A stretch of 64,000 bases of DNA. Origin: JADJDM01 sp044352985. Lineage in GTDB: Bacteria > Bacteroidota > Bacteroidia > B-17B0 > Aurantibacillaceae. The notes under the pieces are model-generated. The model made no database searches. It was not told where the DNA came from and saw only the letters and a program-made list of their open reading frames with translations. Of the stretch, positions 34,891 to 43,759 are shown in pieces; position 1 is the stretch's first letter; the number at the start of each line of letters is the position of its first letter. The position numbers and the translations under genes were made by a program. The stretch lies in NCBI GenBank assembly GCA_044352985.1, contig JBILCU010000008.1:62001-126000 (forward strand), written 5' to 3'.

Positions 34891-36129
34891 GTGAAAAAAA
34901 CAATTTATTTACTATTAGTGGTTTTATCGACAACAATTAAACTTTTTTCTCAGGATACAACTAAAGTTGTTAAAACAGAAAATTCAATAGATGAAACAAA
35001 AAAAGAAGAGAAAAAAAGTCAATGGTTTGACAAAATTAATATACGTGGATATACCCAAATAAGATACAATAGATTATTTGAAAGCAATTCAAATTTTAAA
35101 AGTGAACAAGGAGATAGATCTATAGGTTATAATGGAGGTTTTTTCATTCGCCGAATGCGAATTATATTTTTTGGGCAATTGAATGAGCATGTATATTTTT
35201 ATATACAACCCGATTTTGCATCATCAGTATCCTCCAGTTCACTTCATTTTGCGCAACTTAGAGATGCTTATTTTGATGTTTCAATTGATAAAAAAAGAGA
35301 ATTTAGATTTAGAATTGGGCAAAGTAAAGTCCCATTTGGTTTTGAAAACATGCAATCAAGTCAAAATAGATTGCCTTTAGATCGAAATGACGCATTTAAT
35401 TCAGCCGTATCAAACGAGCGAGATTTAGGAGTTTTCTTCATGTATGCCCCTAAAAAAGTTAGAGAACTTTTTTCTTCTTTGGTAAGCGATGGGTATAAAG
35501 GATCGGGAGATTATGGTGTATTTTCATTTGGTGTTTACAATGGTCAAACTGCTAATAAACCAGAAAATAATGAAAATATGCATTGGTGCACAAGATTAAC
35601 TTATCCTTTTCAAATTGGTAATCAAATAATCGAGCCATCAATCCAAATGTACAGTGGAATTTATAGTATTTACAAAGACCAATTATCTTCAGGAGTAAAG
35701 TATAATAGTAATTTTCAATACAAAGATGAAAGATATGCTGCTACATTAGTGTTATATCCAAAACCTTTTGGAATTCTAGCTGAATATAATATTGGAAAAG
35801 GACCAGAATATGATTTTTTAAAAGATTCAATCTTGACTAAGAATTTAAGTGGAGGATATGTAACTTTATCATATTTGATAAAGAAAAATAAAAGTGCATT
35901 TATTCCATTTGTAAGAGGTAGCATTTACAAAGGTGGTAAAAAACACGAATTAGATGCAAGGTCGTATGATGTTAGAGAAATTGAGGGTGGAATTGAAATG
36001 CAACTAACAAAAAATTTTGAATTAACTACTTGCTGGTTATACTCAGAGAAATTAACATCTGACAAGGTAAAAAAAGAAAATTTCCAAATTGGTAATTTAT
36101 TAAGAATTCAAGCTCAGCTTAATTTTTAA
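34891..36129 (+). CDS. phosphate-selective porin O/P family protein
   Basis: A 412-residue outer-membrane barrel of the OprO/OprP family, with a signal peptide (1-20, ending LFSQ), a short acidic linker and a barrel that includes the family-typical RRMRIIFFGQLNEHVYFYI and GQSKVPFGFEN. It starts at GTG. The PiT phosphate transporter lies 62 bases downstream, which supports phosphate passage across the outer membrane. The 131-base upstream gap contains TTAACATT twice (34770 and 34821), a possible operator pair. Confidence 0.83.
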   Translation: MKKTIYLLLVVLSTTIKLFSQDTTKVVKTENSIDETKKEEKKSQWFDKINIRGYTQIRYNRLFESNSNFKSEQGDRSIGYNGGFFIRRMRIIFFGQLNEHVYFYIQPDFASSVSSSSLHFAQLRDAYFDVSIDKKREFRFRIGQSKVPFGFENMQSSQNRLPLDRNDAFNSAVSNERDLGVFFMYAPKKVRELFSSLVSDGYKGSGDYGVFSFGVYNGQTANKPENNENMHWCTRLTYPFQIGNQIIEPSIQMYSGIYSIYKDQLSSGVKYNSNFQYKDERYAATLVLYPKPFGILAEYNIGKGPEYDFLKDSILTKNLSGGYVTLSYLIKKNKSAFIPFVRGSIYKGGKKHELDARSYDVREIEGGIEMQLTKNFELTTCWLYSEKLTSDKVKKENFQIGNLLRIQAQLNF

Positions 36130-36191
36130 ACTTAACAATAAATTAACCTTGTGTAAAGGATAAAAAAATACATTTACAAAAATTTAAAAAC

Positions 36192-37592
36192 ATGGGAATC
36201 GAAACCGGACTATTAGTACTCTTAGTAATTTGTCTTTTACTAGCTTGTTTTTTCGAATTTATTAATGGATTTCACGATACAGCAAACGCAGTTGCAACAG
36301 TAATTTACACAAATAGCATGAAACCAACAGTAGCGGTTGTTTACAGTGGTATTTTAAATTTCATAGGTGTTTTATTAGGAGGAATAGCTGTAGCCATGGG
36401 CATTGTAAACTTGCTACCAATGGAGGTTTTAGTTGATGCTAATCCATATCATGGCATCGCATTAGTTTTGGCTTTACTAATCAGCGCTATTATATGGAAT
36501 TTCGGTACATGGTATTTTGGTATTCCAGCATCTAGTTCACATACATTAATTGGTTCTATTTTAGGTATTGGATTGGCATTTTATTTTTTACCAGGAGATA
36601 TTGGCGGAAATGCTGTAAACTGGGATAAAGCAAAAGATACCGGCCTTGCTTTATTACTTTCACCTTTAGTTGGTTTTTCTTTGGCTATTATCATGATGTT
36701 TATTTTTAAACGATTGATAAAAAATGAAGTGATATATAAAGAACCTATTCCAGGTAAAAAACCTCCAATTTGGGTTCGTATGCTTTTATGGCTTACTTGC
36801 GGAATGGTTAGTTTTTTTCATGGGCAAAACGATGGACAAAAAGGGGTTGGAATCATTATGATGATTTTGATTGCTGTTCTTCCAGGCTATTTTTCATTGG
36901 ATGAAAAAGTAAATATTCAATCTGTAGAAGCAAATGTTTCTAAAATTGAATACATTATTTCAAAAACAGATACTAGTAAATTTGGAGAAGATGAGTTTAA
37001 GCATTTCAATAGTGTAAAAAAACATGCTGCCAATTATAAAAAAGCTACTGAAGGAAAATTTTCATCTAAAGATGTTGCCATTGCAGAACGTTTTGGTGTT
37101 CGTAAAGATGTGGTTAAACTAACTAAAGGTGCAGAAAAATTATTGAAAAGCCCAAATTTTGCAATTTCAGGAAACGATAAAAAAACATTGGAATCTGAAA
37201 TTAAATCTGCAAAAAAATTAGTAGAATATGCTCCGGGTTGGGTAATCATTATGATTTCTATTTCATTAGGATTAGGAACTATGATTGGCTGGAAAAGAGT
37301 AGTAAAAACAATAGGTGAAAAAATTGGAAAACAACACATGAGCTACGCTCAAGGAGCTAGTGCTGAAATTGTAGCTTCAATTGGTATTGGAATGGCAACC
37401 TGGAAAGGTGTTCCTGTAAGTACTACACACATGTTATCAAGTGGTATTGCAGGAAGTATGGTTGCTAAAAAAGGTCTAAAAAATCTTCAGAAGAAAACAG
37501 TTGTAAATATTTTATTGGCTTGGTTGTTAACCTTACCTGTTACCATTATTTTATCAGGAAGTTTATTTTTATTGTTCCGTTGGATTCTCTAG
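36192..37592 (+). CDS. inorganic phosphate transporter, PiT family
   Basis: A sodium- or proton-coupled phosphate transporter of the inner membrane, 466 residues. The two inverted PiT signatures are GFHDTANAVATVIYTNSM (about 26-43) and FFHGQNDGQKGVGIIM (about 206-221). A soluble Lys-rich insertion of about 110 residues (about 237-347) separates the membrane halves. The C-terminal half has WKGVPVSTTHMLSSGIAG. The porin gene just upstream gives a two-membrane phosphate path. Confidence 0.9.
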   Translation: MGIETGLLVLLVICLLLACFFEFINGFHDTANAVATVIYTNSMKPTVAVVYSGILNFIGVLLGGIAVAMGIVNLLPMEVLVDANPYHGIALVLALLISAIIWNFGTWYFGIPASSSHTLIGSILGIGLAFYFLPGDIGGNAVNWDKAKDTGLALLLSPLVGFSLAIIMMFIFKRLIKNEVIYKEPIPGKKPPIWVRMLLWLTCGMVSFFHGQNDGQKGVGIIMMILIAVLPGYFSLDEKVNIQSVEANVSKIEYIISKTDTSKFGEDEFKHFNSVKKHAANYKKATEGKFSSKDVAIAERFGVRKDVVKLTKGAEKLLKSPNFAISGNDKKTLESEIKSAKKLVEYAPGWVIIMISISLGLGTMIGWKRVVKTIGEKIGKQHMSYAQGASAEIVASIGIGMATWKGVPVSTTHMLSSGIAGSMVAKKGLKNLQKKTVVNILLAWLLTLPVTIILSGSLFLLFRWIL

Positions 37593-37615
37593 AATGTATG
37601 CACATGCATTAAAAC

Positions 37616-37643
37616 AAAAAACCCCGGAAATCCGGGGTTTTTT
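37616..37643 (+). terminator. intrinsic terminator after the PiT gene
   Basis: A CCCCGG/CCGGGG stem extended by A/T pairs, tight AAAT loop, then a T run; it lies 24 bases after the stop. Confidence 0.85.
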
Positions 37644-37694
37644 GCGTTCAAAGCAACCTTGTTTAATTCAAAAAACAAATATGGCTACTGTATT

Positions 37695-38123
37695 TTAATT
37701 TGTTTTAAATGCCGGAATTTTACCTTCCTGCATTAGTTGAACACATTTTTTCTTATGATCTTCAAAATTACCAAATGCTAATGCATCTAACATCTCATCG
37801 CGAGACATATTAGGATTATTTAAAGTTTTCTTAATTTCATTTGAACAACGATCTACAAATTTTTCAAAATGTTGTGGTGCCCAAACATATGCTTTACCTA
37901 TTTCCACTTTAAATTCTTCAGGTAATGCGCCCTCTATTTTTGATTTCACTTCAATGCCCTGATAAATTTTCGGTAATGCTCTGTTATCAAAAACAAATGG
38001 TTTAGAAACCATTATTACATGCTTTTTACGCTTAGGATCAATCATATTCATTCCTTCAATTCTTAAGCCTTTCTTCTTTAAAGGTGAATATTTTGATTCA
38101 AAATCTTTTAAAATTTCAAACAT
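37695..38123 (-). CDS. hypothetical protein, 142 residues
   Basis: Not recognised. A soluble, Lys-rich protein with no signal peptide or membrane segment. The middle (about 35-90) is mixed alpha/beta and the C-terminus is helical, with NMSRDEMLDALAFGNFEDHKK. A TAnnTTTG element lies 17 bases before the ATG, which supports independent expression. It converges on the PiT gene. I can give no function. Confidence 0.65.
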   Translation of the reverse strand: MFEILKDFESKYSPLKKKGLRIEGMNMIDPKRKKHVIMVSKPFVFDNRALPKIYQGIEVKSKIEGALPEEFKVEIGKAYVWAPQHFEKFVDRCSNEIKKTLNNPNMSRDEMLDALAFGNFEDHKKKCVQLMQEGKIPAFKTN

Positions 38124-38140
38124 GGTAAGGTATTTTGTTA

Positions 38141-38148
38141 CAAATGTA
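38141..38148 (-). promoter_or_regulatory. promoter -7 element of the 142-residue hypothetical gene
   Basis: TACATTTG on the minus strand matches TAnnTTTG, 17 bases before the ATG. Confidence 0.45.
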
Positions 38149-38345
38149 AAGCCTTTATTAACTAAAATTTACTATTATGTTAGTTTTAAAATAAAAACTT
38201 ACAGACAACAAAAATAATAAAATTGTTAAAATCTTGTTAATTAAAATGATACATTTTAATAAAACATTGATTATCAGATAAATTAAAATATATCTAAAGA
38301 TAAAATCAACTTAAGATATTAACAATTTATATAAAGAGTTAAAAA

Positions 38346-38957
38346 TTATTTGGGTGTTTTTTTAGGAGAAAGAATCATGATCATTCTTTTTCCTTCTAAT
38401 AAAGGTAATTGTTCTGCTTTTCCGTATTCTTCCAATTCGCTGGCAAATCTTAACAATAAAATTTCTCCTTGTTGTTTAAAAACAATTTCTCTTCCGCGGA
38501 AAAACACGTAAGCTTTTACTTTACATCCATCTTGTAAAAATTTTAAAGCATGATTTTTTTTGAATGTATAATCATGTTCATCGGTATGAGGTCCGAAACG
38601 AATTTCTTTTACAATTACCTTAGCTGCTTTGGATTTTATTTCTTTTTGTTTCTTTTTTAGTTCGTAAAGAAACTTTTTGTAATCGACTACTTTACATACT
38701 GGTGGTTCAATATTTGGTGCAATTTCTACTAAATCCAAACCAGCATCTTCTGCAATTTTTAATGCATCTGAAAGGGAATAAACTCCAGTTTCAATGTTAT
38801 CACCTACTACCCTAACCTGGCGTGCTGTGATGTTTTGATTAATGCGATGTGCATCTTCTTTTTTTTGCGGCCCTCTTTGAAATGGGCGCTGACCCGGCTT
38901 AAATGTTTTTTGTGGACCTCCGGTATTGAAAACCGGTTTTTTAAATGGCTGACTGAT
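38346..38957 (-). CDS. infC: translation initiation factor IF-3 with an AUC start
   Basis: Binds the 30S subunit and proofreads start-codon pairing. The frame has no ATG/GTG at its 5' end. An ATC (38957-38955) preceded by GGAGGT with a 4-base spacer gives a protein of 203 residues, the expected length. A TTG inside the gene would cut off the N-domain. The N-terminal tail is basic (FKKPVFNTGGPQKTFKPGQR); the N-domain has RVVGDNIETGVYSLSDAL, and the IF-3 linker CKVVDYKKFLYELKKKQKE is at about 88-106. infC starting at AUU/AUC and autoregulating through it is known in enteric bacteria. It lies 25 bases after thrS. rpmI and rplT, which often follow infC, are absent here. Confidence 0.85.
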   Translation of the reverse strand: MSQPFKKPVFNTGGPQKTFKPGQRPFQRGPQKKEDAHRINQNITARQVRVVGDNIETGVYSLSDALKIAEDAGLDLVEIAPNIEPPVCKVVDYKKFLYELKKKQKEIKSKAAKVIVKEIRFGPHTDEHDYTFKKNHALKFLQDGCKVKAYVFFRGREIVFKQQGEILLLRFASELEEYGKAEQLPLLEGKRMIMILSPKKTPK

Positions 38958-38961
38958 GGTG

Positions 38962-38967
38962 ACCTCC
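38962..38967 (-). promoter_or_regulatory. strong Shine-Dalgarno that sets the infC start
   Basis: GGAGGT on the minus strand, four bases before the ATC. It stands out because almost no other gene in the window has one. Confidence 0.75.
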
Positions 38968-38982
38968 GTTTTTTAGTTATAC

Positions 38983-40926
38983 TTATTTTTTATTATTGAA
39001 ATCGTTTTCAATTTCTTGAAACACTAAATTAGCAAATTCTTTAATTCCAAATACACCTTCATCTCCTTTTCCGTGTCTTCTTACAGCAACTTGTTGATCA
39101 GCGGCTTCTTTTTCACCAACAATAAGCATAAATGGAATTTTCTTTACTTCATTATCGCGTATTTTTTTACCGATTTTTTCGTTTCTATCGTCTACAAATC
39201 CTCTGATATCTAATTCAGAGAGAGTATTTAATACTTCTTGTGCATAATCATTGTATTTTTCTGAAATTGGTAAAATAGCAATTTGATCAGGAGTTAACCA
39301 TAATGGAAAATTACCACCACAATGTTCAATTAAAACTGCAATAAAACGCTCTAACGAACCAAATGGCGCGCGATGAATCATAACCGGACGGTGTTTTTGA
39401 TTGTCGGAACCTGTGTATTCCAACTCAAATCGCTCTGGCAAATTGTAATCTACCTGAATGGTACCTAATTGCCATCTGCGTCCAAGCGCATCCTTAACCA
39501 TAAAATCCAATTTAGGACCATAAAACGCTGCTTCACCATATTCTACAACAGTTTTTAATCCTTTTTCAGCAGCTGAATCAATAATCGCTTGTTCTGCAAG
39601 ATTCCAGTTTTCGTCCGAACCAATATATTTTGCTCTATCTTCCTTATCACGTAAAGATATTTGCGCAGTATATTCTTTAAATCCTAATGCATTAAATACA
39701 TATAAAACCAAATCAATTACTTTGCAAAATTCTTCTTTTACCTGATCTGGTCTGCAAAATAAATGCGCATCATCTTGAGTAAAACCACGCACACGCGTTA
39801 AACCATGTAACTCACCATGTTGTTCGTAACGGTAAACTGTTCCAAATTCTGCCAAACGAACGGGTAAATCTTTATAAGATTTTGGTGATGATTTATAAAT
39901 TTCACAGTGATGCGGACAATTCATTGGTTTAAGGAAAAACTCCTCGCCTTCGTGCGGAGTTTTTATGGGCTGAAATGAATCTTTACCATATTTTTCGTAA
40001 TGCCCCGAACAAACGTATAATTCTTTTTGTGCGATATGTGGAGTAACAACAGGTAAATAACCTGCCTTTTGTTGTGCCTTACGCATAAATTGCTCTAACT
40101 TATCTCTCAAAGCAGCGCCTTTTGGTAGCCACAACGGTAAACCCATACCTACTTTTTCAGAAAAAGTAAAAAGCTCTAATTCTTTACCTAATTTTCTATG
40201 ATCACGTTTTTTAGCTTCTTCTAAAAGTGTTAAATATTCTTTTAGTTCTTTGTCTTTTTGAAATGTTATACCGTAAATACGGGTTAACATTTTATTTTTT
40301 TCATCTCCTCTCCAGTATGCTCCTGCTACATTCAGTAATTTTACTGCTTTAATAAAACCTGTATTTGGAATATGCGGCCCACGGCATAGATCTGTAAAAT
40401 TACCTTGTGTATAAAATGTAATTCCTCCGTCCTGTAAACTTTCTAATAATTCCAATTTATACTGATCACCTTTTTCTTTGAAATAGTTGATTGCATCTGA
40501 CTTTGAAATTTCCTGACGTTGATAAACGCTATTTTTACGAGATAATTCTATCATTTTCGCTTCAACTTTTTCCAATTCATCCAAAGAAAAAGTTTTATCA
40601 CCAAAATCAACATCGTAATAAAAGCCATTTTCTATAGCCGGACCGATTGCAAACTTAGCCCCAGGATAAAGTGCCTCTAGCGCCTCTGCCATTAAGTGGG
40701 CAGATGAATGCCACATGGTTTGTTTACCATCATCGTCATTCCAGGTTAATAACTTTAAATTGCAATCAGTAGTTAACGGACGTGTGGCATCCCAAACTTC
40801 ATCGTTTACTTTTGCCGATAAAACGTTACGCGCTAAACCTTCGCTGATACTTGCTGCAACTTCCAATGAAGTTGTTCCTTGTTGATACTGACGCACTGAA
40901 CCGTCAGGTAAAGTAATATTAATCAT
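38983..40926 (-). CDS. thrS: threonyl-tRNA synthetase
   Basis: Charges tRNA-Thr. The 647 residues contain a TGS domain (1-60, MINITLPDGSVRQY), an editing domain with HSSAHLMAEAL and GFYYDVDFGD (about 75-115), a class II core with motif 2 YRYEQHGELHGLTRVRGF and zinc-binding KPMNCPHHCEIYKS, motif 3 RAPFGSLERFIAVLIEHCGG and a C-terminal anticodon domain. The leader holds a hairpin that copies a tRNA-Thr anticodon loop (see the leader feature). A promoter -7 element lies 47 bases upstream. infC follows in the same operon. Confidence 0.97.
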   Translation of the reverse strand: MINITLPDGSVRQYQQGTTSLEVAASISEGLARNVLSAKVNDEVWDATRPLTTDCNLKLLTWNDDDGKQTMWHSSAHLMAEALEALYPGAKFAIGPAIENGFYYDVDFGDKTFSLDELEKVEAKMIELSRKNSVYQRQEISKSDAINYFKEKGDQYKLELLESLQDGGITFYTQGNFTDLCRGPHIPNTGFIKAVKLLNVAGAYWRGDEKNKMLTRIYGITFQKDKELKEYLTLLEEAKKRDHRKLGKELELFTFSEKVGMGLPLWLPKGAALRDKLEQFMRKAQQKAGYLPVVTPHIAQKELYVCSGHYEKYGKDSFQPIKTPHEGEEFFLKPMNCPHHCEIYKSSPKSYKDLPVRLAEFGTVYRYEQHGELHGLTRVRGFTQDDAHLFCRPDQVKEEFCKVIDLVLYVFNALGFKEYTAQISLRDKEDRAKYIGSDENWNLAEQAIIDSAAEKGLKTVVEYGEAAFYGPKLDFMVKDALGRRWQLGTIQVDYNLPERFELEYTGSDNQKHRPVMIHRAPFGSLERFIAVLIEHCGGNFPLWLTPDQIAILPISEKYNDYAQEVLNTLSELDIRGFVDDRNEKIGKKIRDNEVKKIPFMLIVGEKEAADQQVAVRRHGKGDEGVFGIKEFANLVFQEIENDFNNKK

Positions 40927-40938
40927 AAATTTAAAATG

Positions 40939-40961
40939 AAACCTGCATACAACACAGGTTT
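40939..40961 (-). promoter_or_regulatory. thrS leader hairpin mimicking the tRNA-Thr anticodon arm
   Basis: On the minus strand a 7-bp stem (AAACCTG with CAGGTTT) plus one closing U-G pair encloses a 7-base loop, GUUGUAU. Read as an anticodon loop this is U33, anticodon UGU, A37, that is tRNA-Thr reading ACA. The hairpin ends 12 bases before the ATG. Escherichia coli ThrRS represses its own mRNA through a similar mimic; a matching mechanism here is inference. Confidence 0.5.
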
Positions 40962-40972
40962 AAATTCGGGTG

Positions 40973-40980
40973 CAAATATA
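40973..40980 (-). promoter_or_regulatory. thrS promoter -7 element
   Basis: TATATTTG on the minus strand matches TAnnTTTG. It places the predicted transcript start only a few bases before the leader hairpin. Confidence 0.5.
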
Positions 40981-41045
40981 TTACCTTTTTTGATTTATGA
41001 TACATCTATAGTTTATTAAGAAATTAAATTAATAAAGGGTTAAAC

Positions 41046-41414
41046 TCATTTAAGATAGAATGTTTGTTCTCCGGGTTCACCCTTACCAACAACTAATTTG
41101 TTTTTATATAACCTGAATCCAAAATTACCTCCATCTTCTGCACTCATGCCAAACAAATCTGCAGAAGAACCATAACACGTAATATTTACATTAATAAAAT
41201 AAAAACGGGCTCCATTTTTATTTAGAACTTTTATTCCATAAGTATTATAAGAGGAAATATATCCGTATTCAATTTCTAATCCATTATCTGAATTAAAAAA
41301 TGTTTTACCATCCATAAAAGTAATTACATCTGAATCTTCATTAAATAATGAGGTTTGAGATTTTAATTGAACAAAAGAGAATAAAAATGAAAATATTAGA
41401 ATAATTTTTTTCAT
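41046..41414 (-). CDS. hypothetical secreted protein, 122 residues
   Basis: Not recognised. A signal peptide (1-19, ending in LKSQ) precedes a small beta-rich domain with two Gly-rich turns (SAEDGGNFGFRLY, VGKGEPGEQTFYL) and a single cysteine. It could be periplasmic or surface attached. It lies between YqgE and thrS on the same strand. No function can be proposed. Confidence 0.6.
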   Translation of the reverse strand: MKKIILIFSFLFSFVQLKSQTSLFNEDSDVITFMDGKTFFNSDNGLEIEYGYISSYNTYGIKVLNKNGARFYFINVNITCYGSSADLFGMSAEDGGNFGFRLYKNKLVVGKGEPGEQTFYLK

Positions 41415-41462
41415 GATTAAAGTATTTAGTTGATTGATTTTATTAGCATTAAAAAAATAAAA

Positions 41463-42014
41463 TCAATTCAAACTAGGATCTTGAGGAAAGTTTGCCAGTA
41501 CAGCATAATTACTACCCATACGCTTTAACTCATTACCCCAAATTTCCTCGTATTTTTCCTGAAATAAATTTTTATAGTCAGCTTCGGCAACAAACCATGC
41601 TTTTTCTTCTATTTCTTTTTCTAGCTGACCTGCCTCCCATCCTGCATATCCAATGTAAAAATGTAAATTTTCAAATTTCGCTTTTCCTTCATTAATTAAT
41701 TTCAAAATTTCTTCAAAATCACCACCCCAATACCAGCCACTTGTTGAAATAGGAATTCCATTACTTACTTCCTCAGAAAATTGATGAATAAAAAACAATT
41801 GATTGTCGCCAACCGGGCCTCCTTTAAACAAAGGCTGTAACATGTTTTTTAATTTTGGAATAACATCTCTCAACCTTAGGTTCATACGGTTATTCATCAC
41901 AAATCCCATAGAACCATGTTCGTTGTGTTCTGTAATTAAAATTACACTTCGCTTAAAAAAACCATCGTTTAAAAACGGTTGAGCTATCAGTATTTTTCCT
42001 TGTGTAATCTCCAT
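41463..42014 (-). CDS. YqgE/AlgH family protein (DUF179)
   Basis: A 183-residue cytosolic protein of the AlgH/YqgE family. The hallmarks are GKILIAQPFLNDGFFKRSVI at about 6-25, then ITEHNEHGSMGFVMNN and FKGGPVGDNQLFFIHQ. YqgE proteins have no settled biochemical role; AlgH in Pseudomonas affects transcription and alginate regulation. It is divergent from pdxH. Confidence 0.88.
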   Translation of the reverse strand: MEITQGKILIAQPFLNDGFFKRSVILITEHNEHGSMGFVMNNRMNLRLRDVIPKLKNMLQPLFKGGPVGDNQLFFIHQFSEEVSNGIPISTSGWYWGGDFEEILKLINEGKAKFENLHFYIGYAGWEAGQLEKEIEEKAWFVAEADYKNLFQEKYEEIWGNELKRMGSNYAVLANFPQDPSLN

Positions 42015-42035
42015 TAAAAAGGAAATTTAAACTAT

Positions 42036-42043
42036 TATATTTG
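42036..42043 (+). promoter_or_regulatory. pdxH promoter -7 element
   Basis: TATATTTG matches TAnnTTTG. It covers a TTG codon at 42041 that could otherwise be taken for the start, and so fixes the downstream ATG. Confidence 0.55.
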
Positions 42044-42058
42044 CACAAAAATAACAGA

Positions 42059-42712
42059 ATGGAAGATTCAGACAAATCAGTTTACAATATTCGTCATGAT
42101 TTTGAAAAATCTTCATTAAATGAGAATGAAGCTGAACAATTTCCTGCTTTGCAATTTGAAAAATGGATGAATGATGCTATAAAATCAAATATTCCTGAAG
42201 TAATGGCTATGACTTTAAGTACAGTCAACATAGAGGGTAAACCATCCGGAAGAATATTGTATTTAAGAGAATATGGTAATGATAATTTTGCCTTTTTCAC
42301 CAATTACAAAAGTAGAAAAGCAAACGATTTAATTCATAATCCAAATGCTTGTCTTACTTTTTTTTGGAGAGAAATGGAACGACAAATTAGAATTGAAGGT
42401 ACAGTTGAATTTCACTCAAAAGAAGCCAGCGATAACTATTTTCATTCCCGCCCGCATTATTCAAAAATTGGTGCATGGTCTTCTCCACAAAGTAGTGTTT
42501 TAAAAAACCGTGAAGAACTTGAAAATCTGGTAACCGAATTTGACAAACGTTATGTTACTGAAGATGTTCCTCGTCCGGAATACTGGGGTGGTTACACTTT
42601 AAAAGCCAATTATTACGAGTTTTGGCAAGGAAGAAAAAGTAGATTACACGATAGAATTGCATATACACTAACAGACAACAATAATTGGAAAATTGAGCGT
42701 TTAGCCCCTTAA
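42059..42712 (+). CDS. pdxH: pyridoxamine 5'-phosphate oxidase
   Basis: An FMN-dependent oxidase of PNP/PMP to pyridoxal 5'-phosphate. It runs 217 residues from the ATG; an upstream TTG is rejected because it lies in the promoter. FMN- and PLP-site motifs are GRILYLREYG, FFTNYKSRKANDL and the C-terminal GRKSRLHDRIAY with the conserved WGGYTLK. It leads a run of closely spaced genes (agmatinase-like, trmH). Confidence 0.94.
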   Translation: MEDSDKSVYNIRHDFEKSSLNENEAEQFPALQFEKWMNDAIKSNIPEVMAMTLSTVNIEGKPSGRILYLREYGNDNFAFFTNYKSRKANDLIHNPNACLTFFWREMERQIRIEGTVEFHSKEASDNYFHSRPHYSKIGAWSSPQSSVLKNREELENLVTEFDKRYVTEDVPRPEYWGGYTLKANYYEFWQGRKSRLHDRIAYTLTDNNNWKIERLAP

Positions 42713-42718
42713 AATATT

Positions 42719-43759
42719 ATGACAAAACAAGATAAAATCAACAATTTTGATCCCAACAGTATTGGAGACACAACAGCAGGAATGTTTGGATTGCCATTTA
42801 CATTGGATGAATGTGAAACTGTTTTAATTCCCGTTCCATGGGAAGTAACAGTAAGTTATGGTGGCGGAACAATAGATGGACCACAAGCCATTTTTGATGC
42901 TTCTTTTCAGGTTGATTTATACGACCCAACCAAAAAAGATGCCTGGAAACTGGGCATTGGCATGGATCACATCAATGGCAATCTTTATAAGAAAAGCGAA
43001 TTGTTTAGAGAACAAGCAGAAGAATTAATTGAGCAACTTTCTGAAGGAAAAGATGTTGGCGGAAATGAAGCATTTAAGAAAATAAACGATGCATGTATTC
43101 AAATGAACGAATGGGTAAAAGAACGTTGTTTATTTTACTTAGAACAAGGGAAAACAGTAGGCTTAATTGGTGGCGATCATTCCACACCTCTAGGAATGGT
43201 TAATGCTTTATCAGAAATACATGATGAATTTGCAATCCTGCAAATTGACGCGCACGCTGATTTACGTATTGCTTATGAAGGGTTTGAATTTTCTCATGCA
43301 TCTATCATGTACAATGCTTTAAAGAATAATAAAGTTTCTAAATTAGTGCAGGTGGGCATTCGTGATTATTGCGAAGAAGAATTGAATATCATCAACGAGT
43401 CAAACGGAAGAGTGGTTACTTTTTTTGATAGAGATTTAAAGCATGAGCAATTCACCGGAAAAACCTGGAGTCAGCAATGTGATGAAATTATAAAACAACT
43501 GCCATCTAAAATTTATTTAAGCTTTGATATAGATGGCTTGGATCCAAAATTATGTCCAAACACCGGAACACCTGTTGCAGGTGGATTTGAGGCAGAAGAA
43601 GTGCTTTTCTTTCTTGAAAAATTAGTTGCATCTGGTAAACAAATTATTGCATTCGATATTAATGAAGTAGCACCCGGAGAAGATGAGTGGGATGCAAATG
43701 TTGCTGCGCGTTTACTATATCGTATTGCAAATCTGGTGATGACTTCACAGGGTAAATAA
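42719..43759 (+). CDS. agmatinase-like ureohydrolase (arginase family)
   Basis: A binuclear manganese hydrolase of 346 residues. Metal ligands lie in IGGDHSTPLG, QIDAHADLR and LSFDIDGLDP. The N-terminal VEV-like start EVTVSYGGGTIDGPQAI and QVDLYD are family-typical. Agmatinase is the best guess because speA is in the same window, but arginase or formimidoylglutamase cannot be excluded by sequence alone. It starts six bases after pdxH and abuts trmH by TAATG. Confidence 0.82.
   Translation: MTKQDKINNFDPNSIGDTTAGMFGLPFTLDECETVLIPVPWEVTVSYGGGTIDGPQAIFDASFQVDLYDPTKKDAWKLGIGMDHINGNLYKKSELFREQAEELIEQLSEGKDVGGNEAFKKINDACIQMNEWVKERCLFYLEQGKTVGLIGGDHSTPLGMVNALSEIHDEFAILQIDAHADLRIAYEGFEFSHASIMYNALKNNKVSKLVQVGIRDYCEEELNIINESNGRVVTFFDRDLKHEQFTGKTWSQQCDEIIKQLPSKIYLSFDIDGLDPKLCPNTGTPVAGGFEAEEVLFFLEKLVASGKQIIAFDINEVAPGEDEWDANVAARLLYRIANLVMTSQGK

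Noticed and set aside
38124..38345. Missing rpmI/rplT hidden in the 222-base gap after infC
   Set aside because: The minus strand there is A/T-rich with no Lys-rich L35- or L20-like frame; only the promoter element of the next gene is visible.
42041..42058. TTG start for pdxH
   Set aside because: The TTG lies inside the TATATTTG promoter box; the ATG at 42059 gives the family start.
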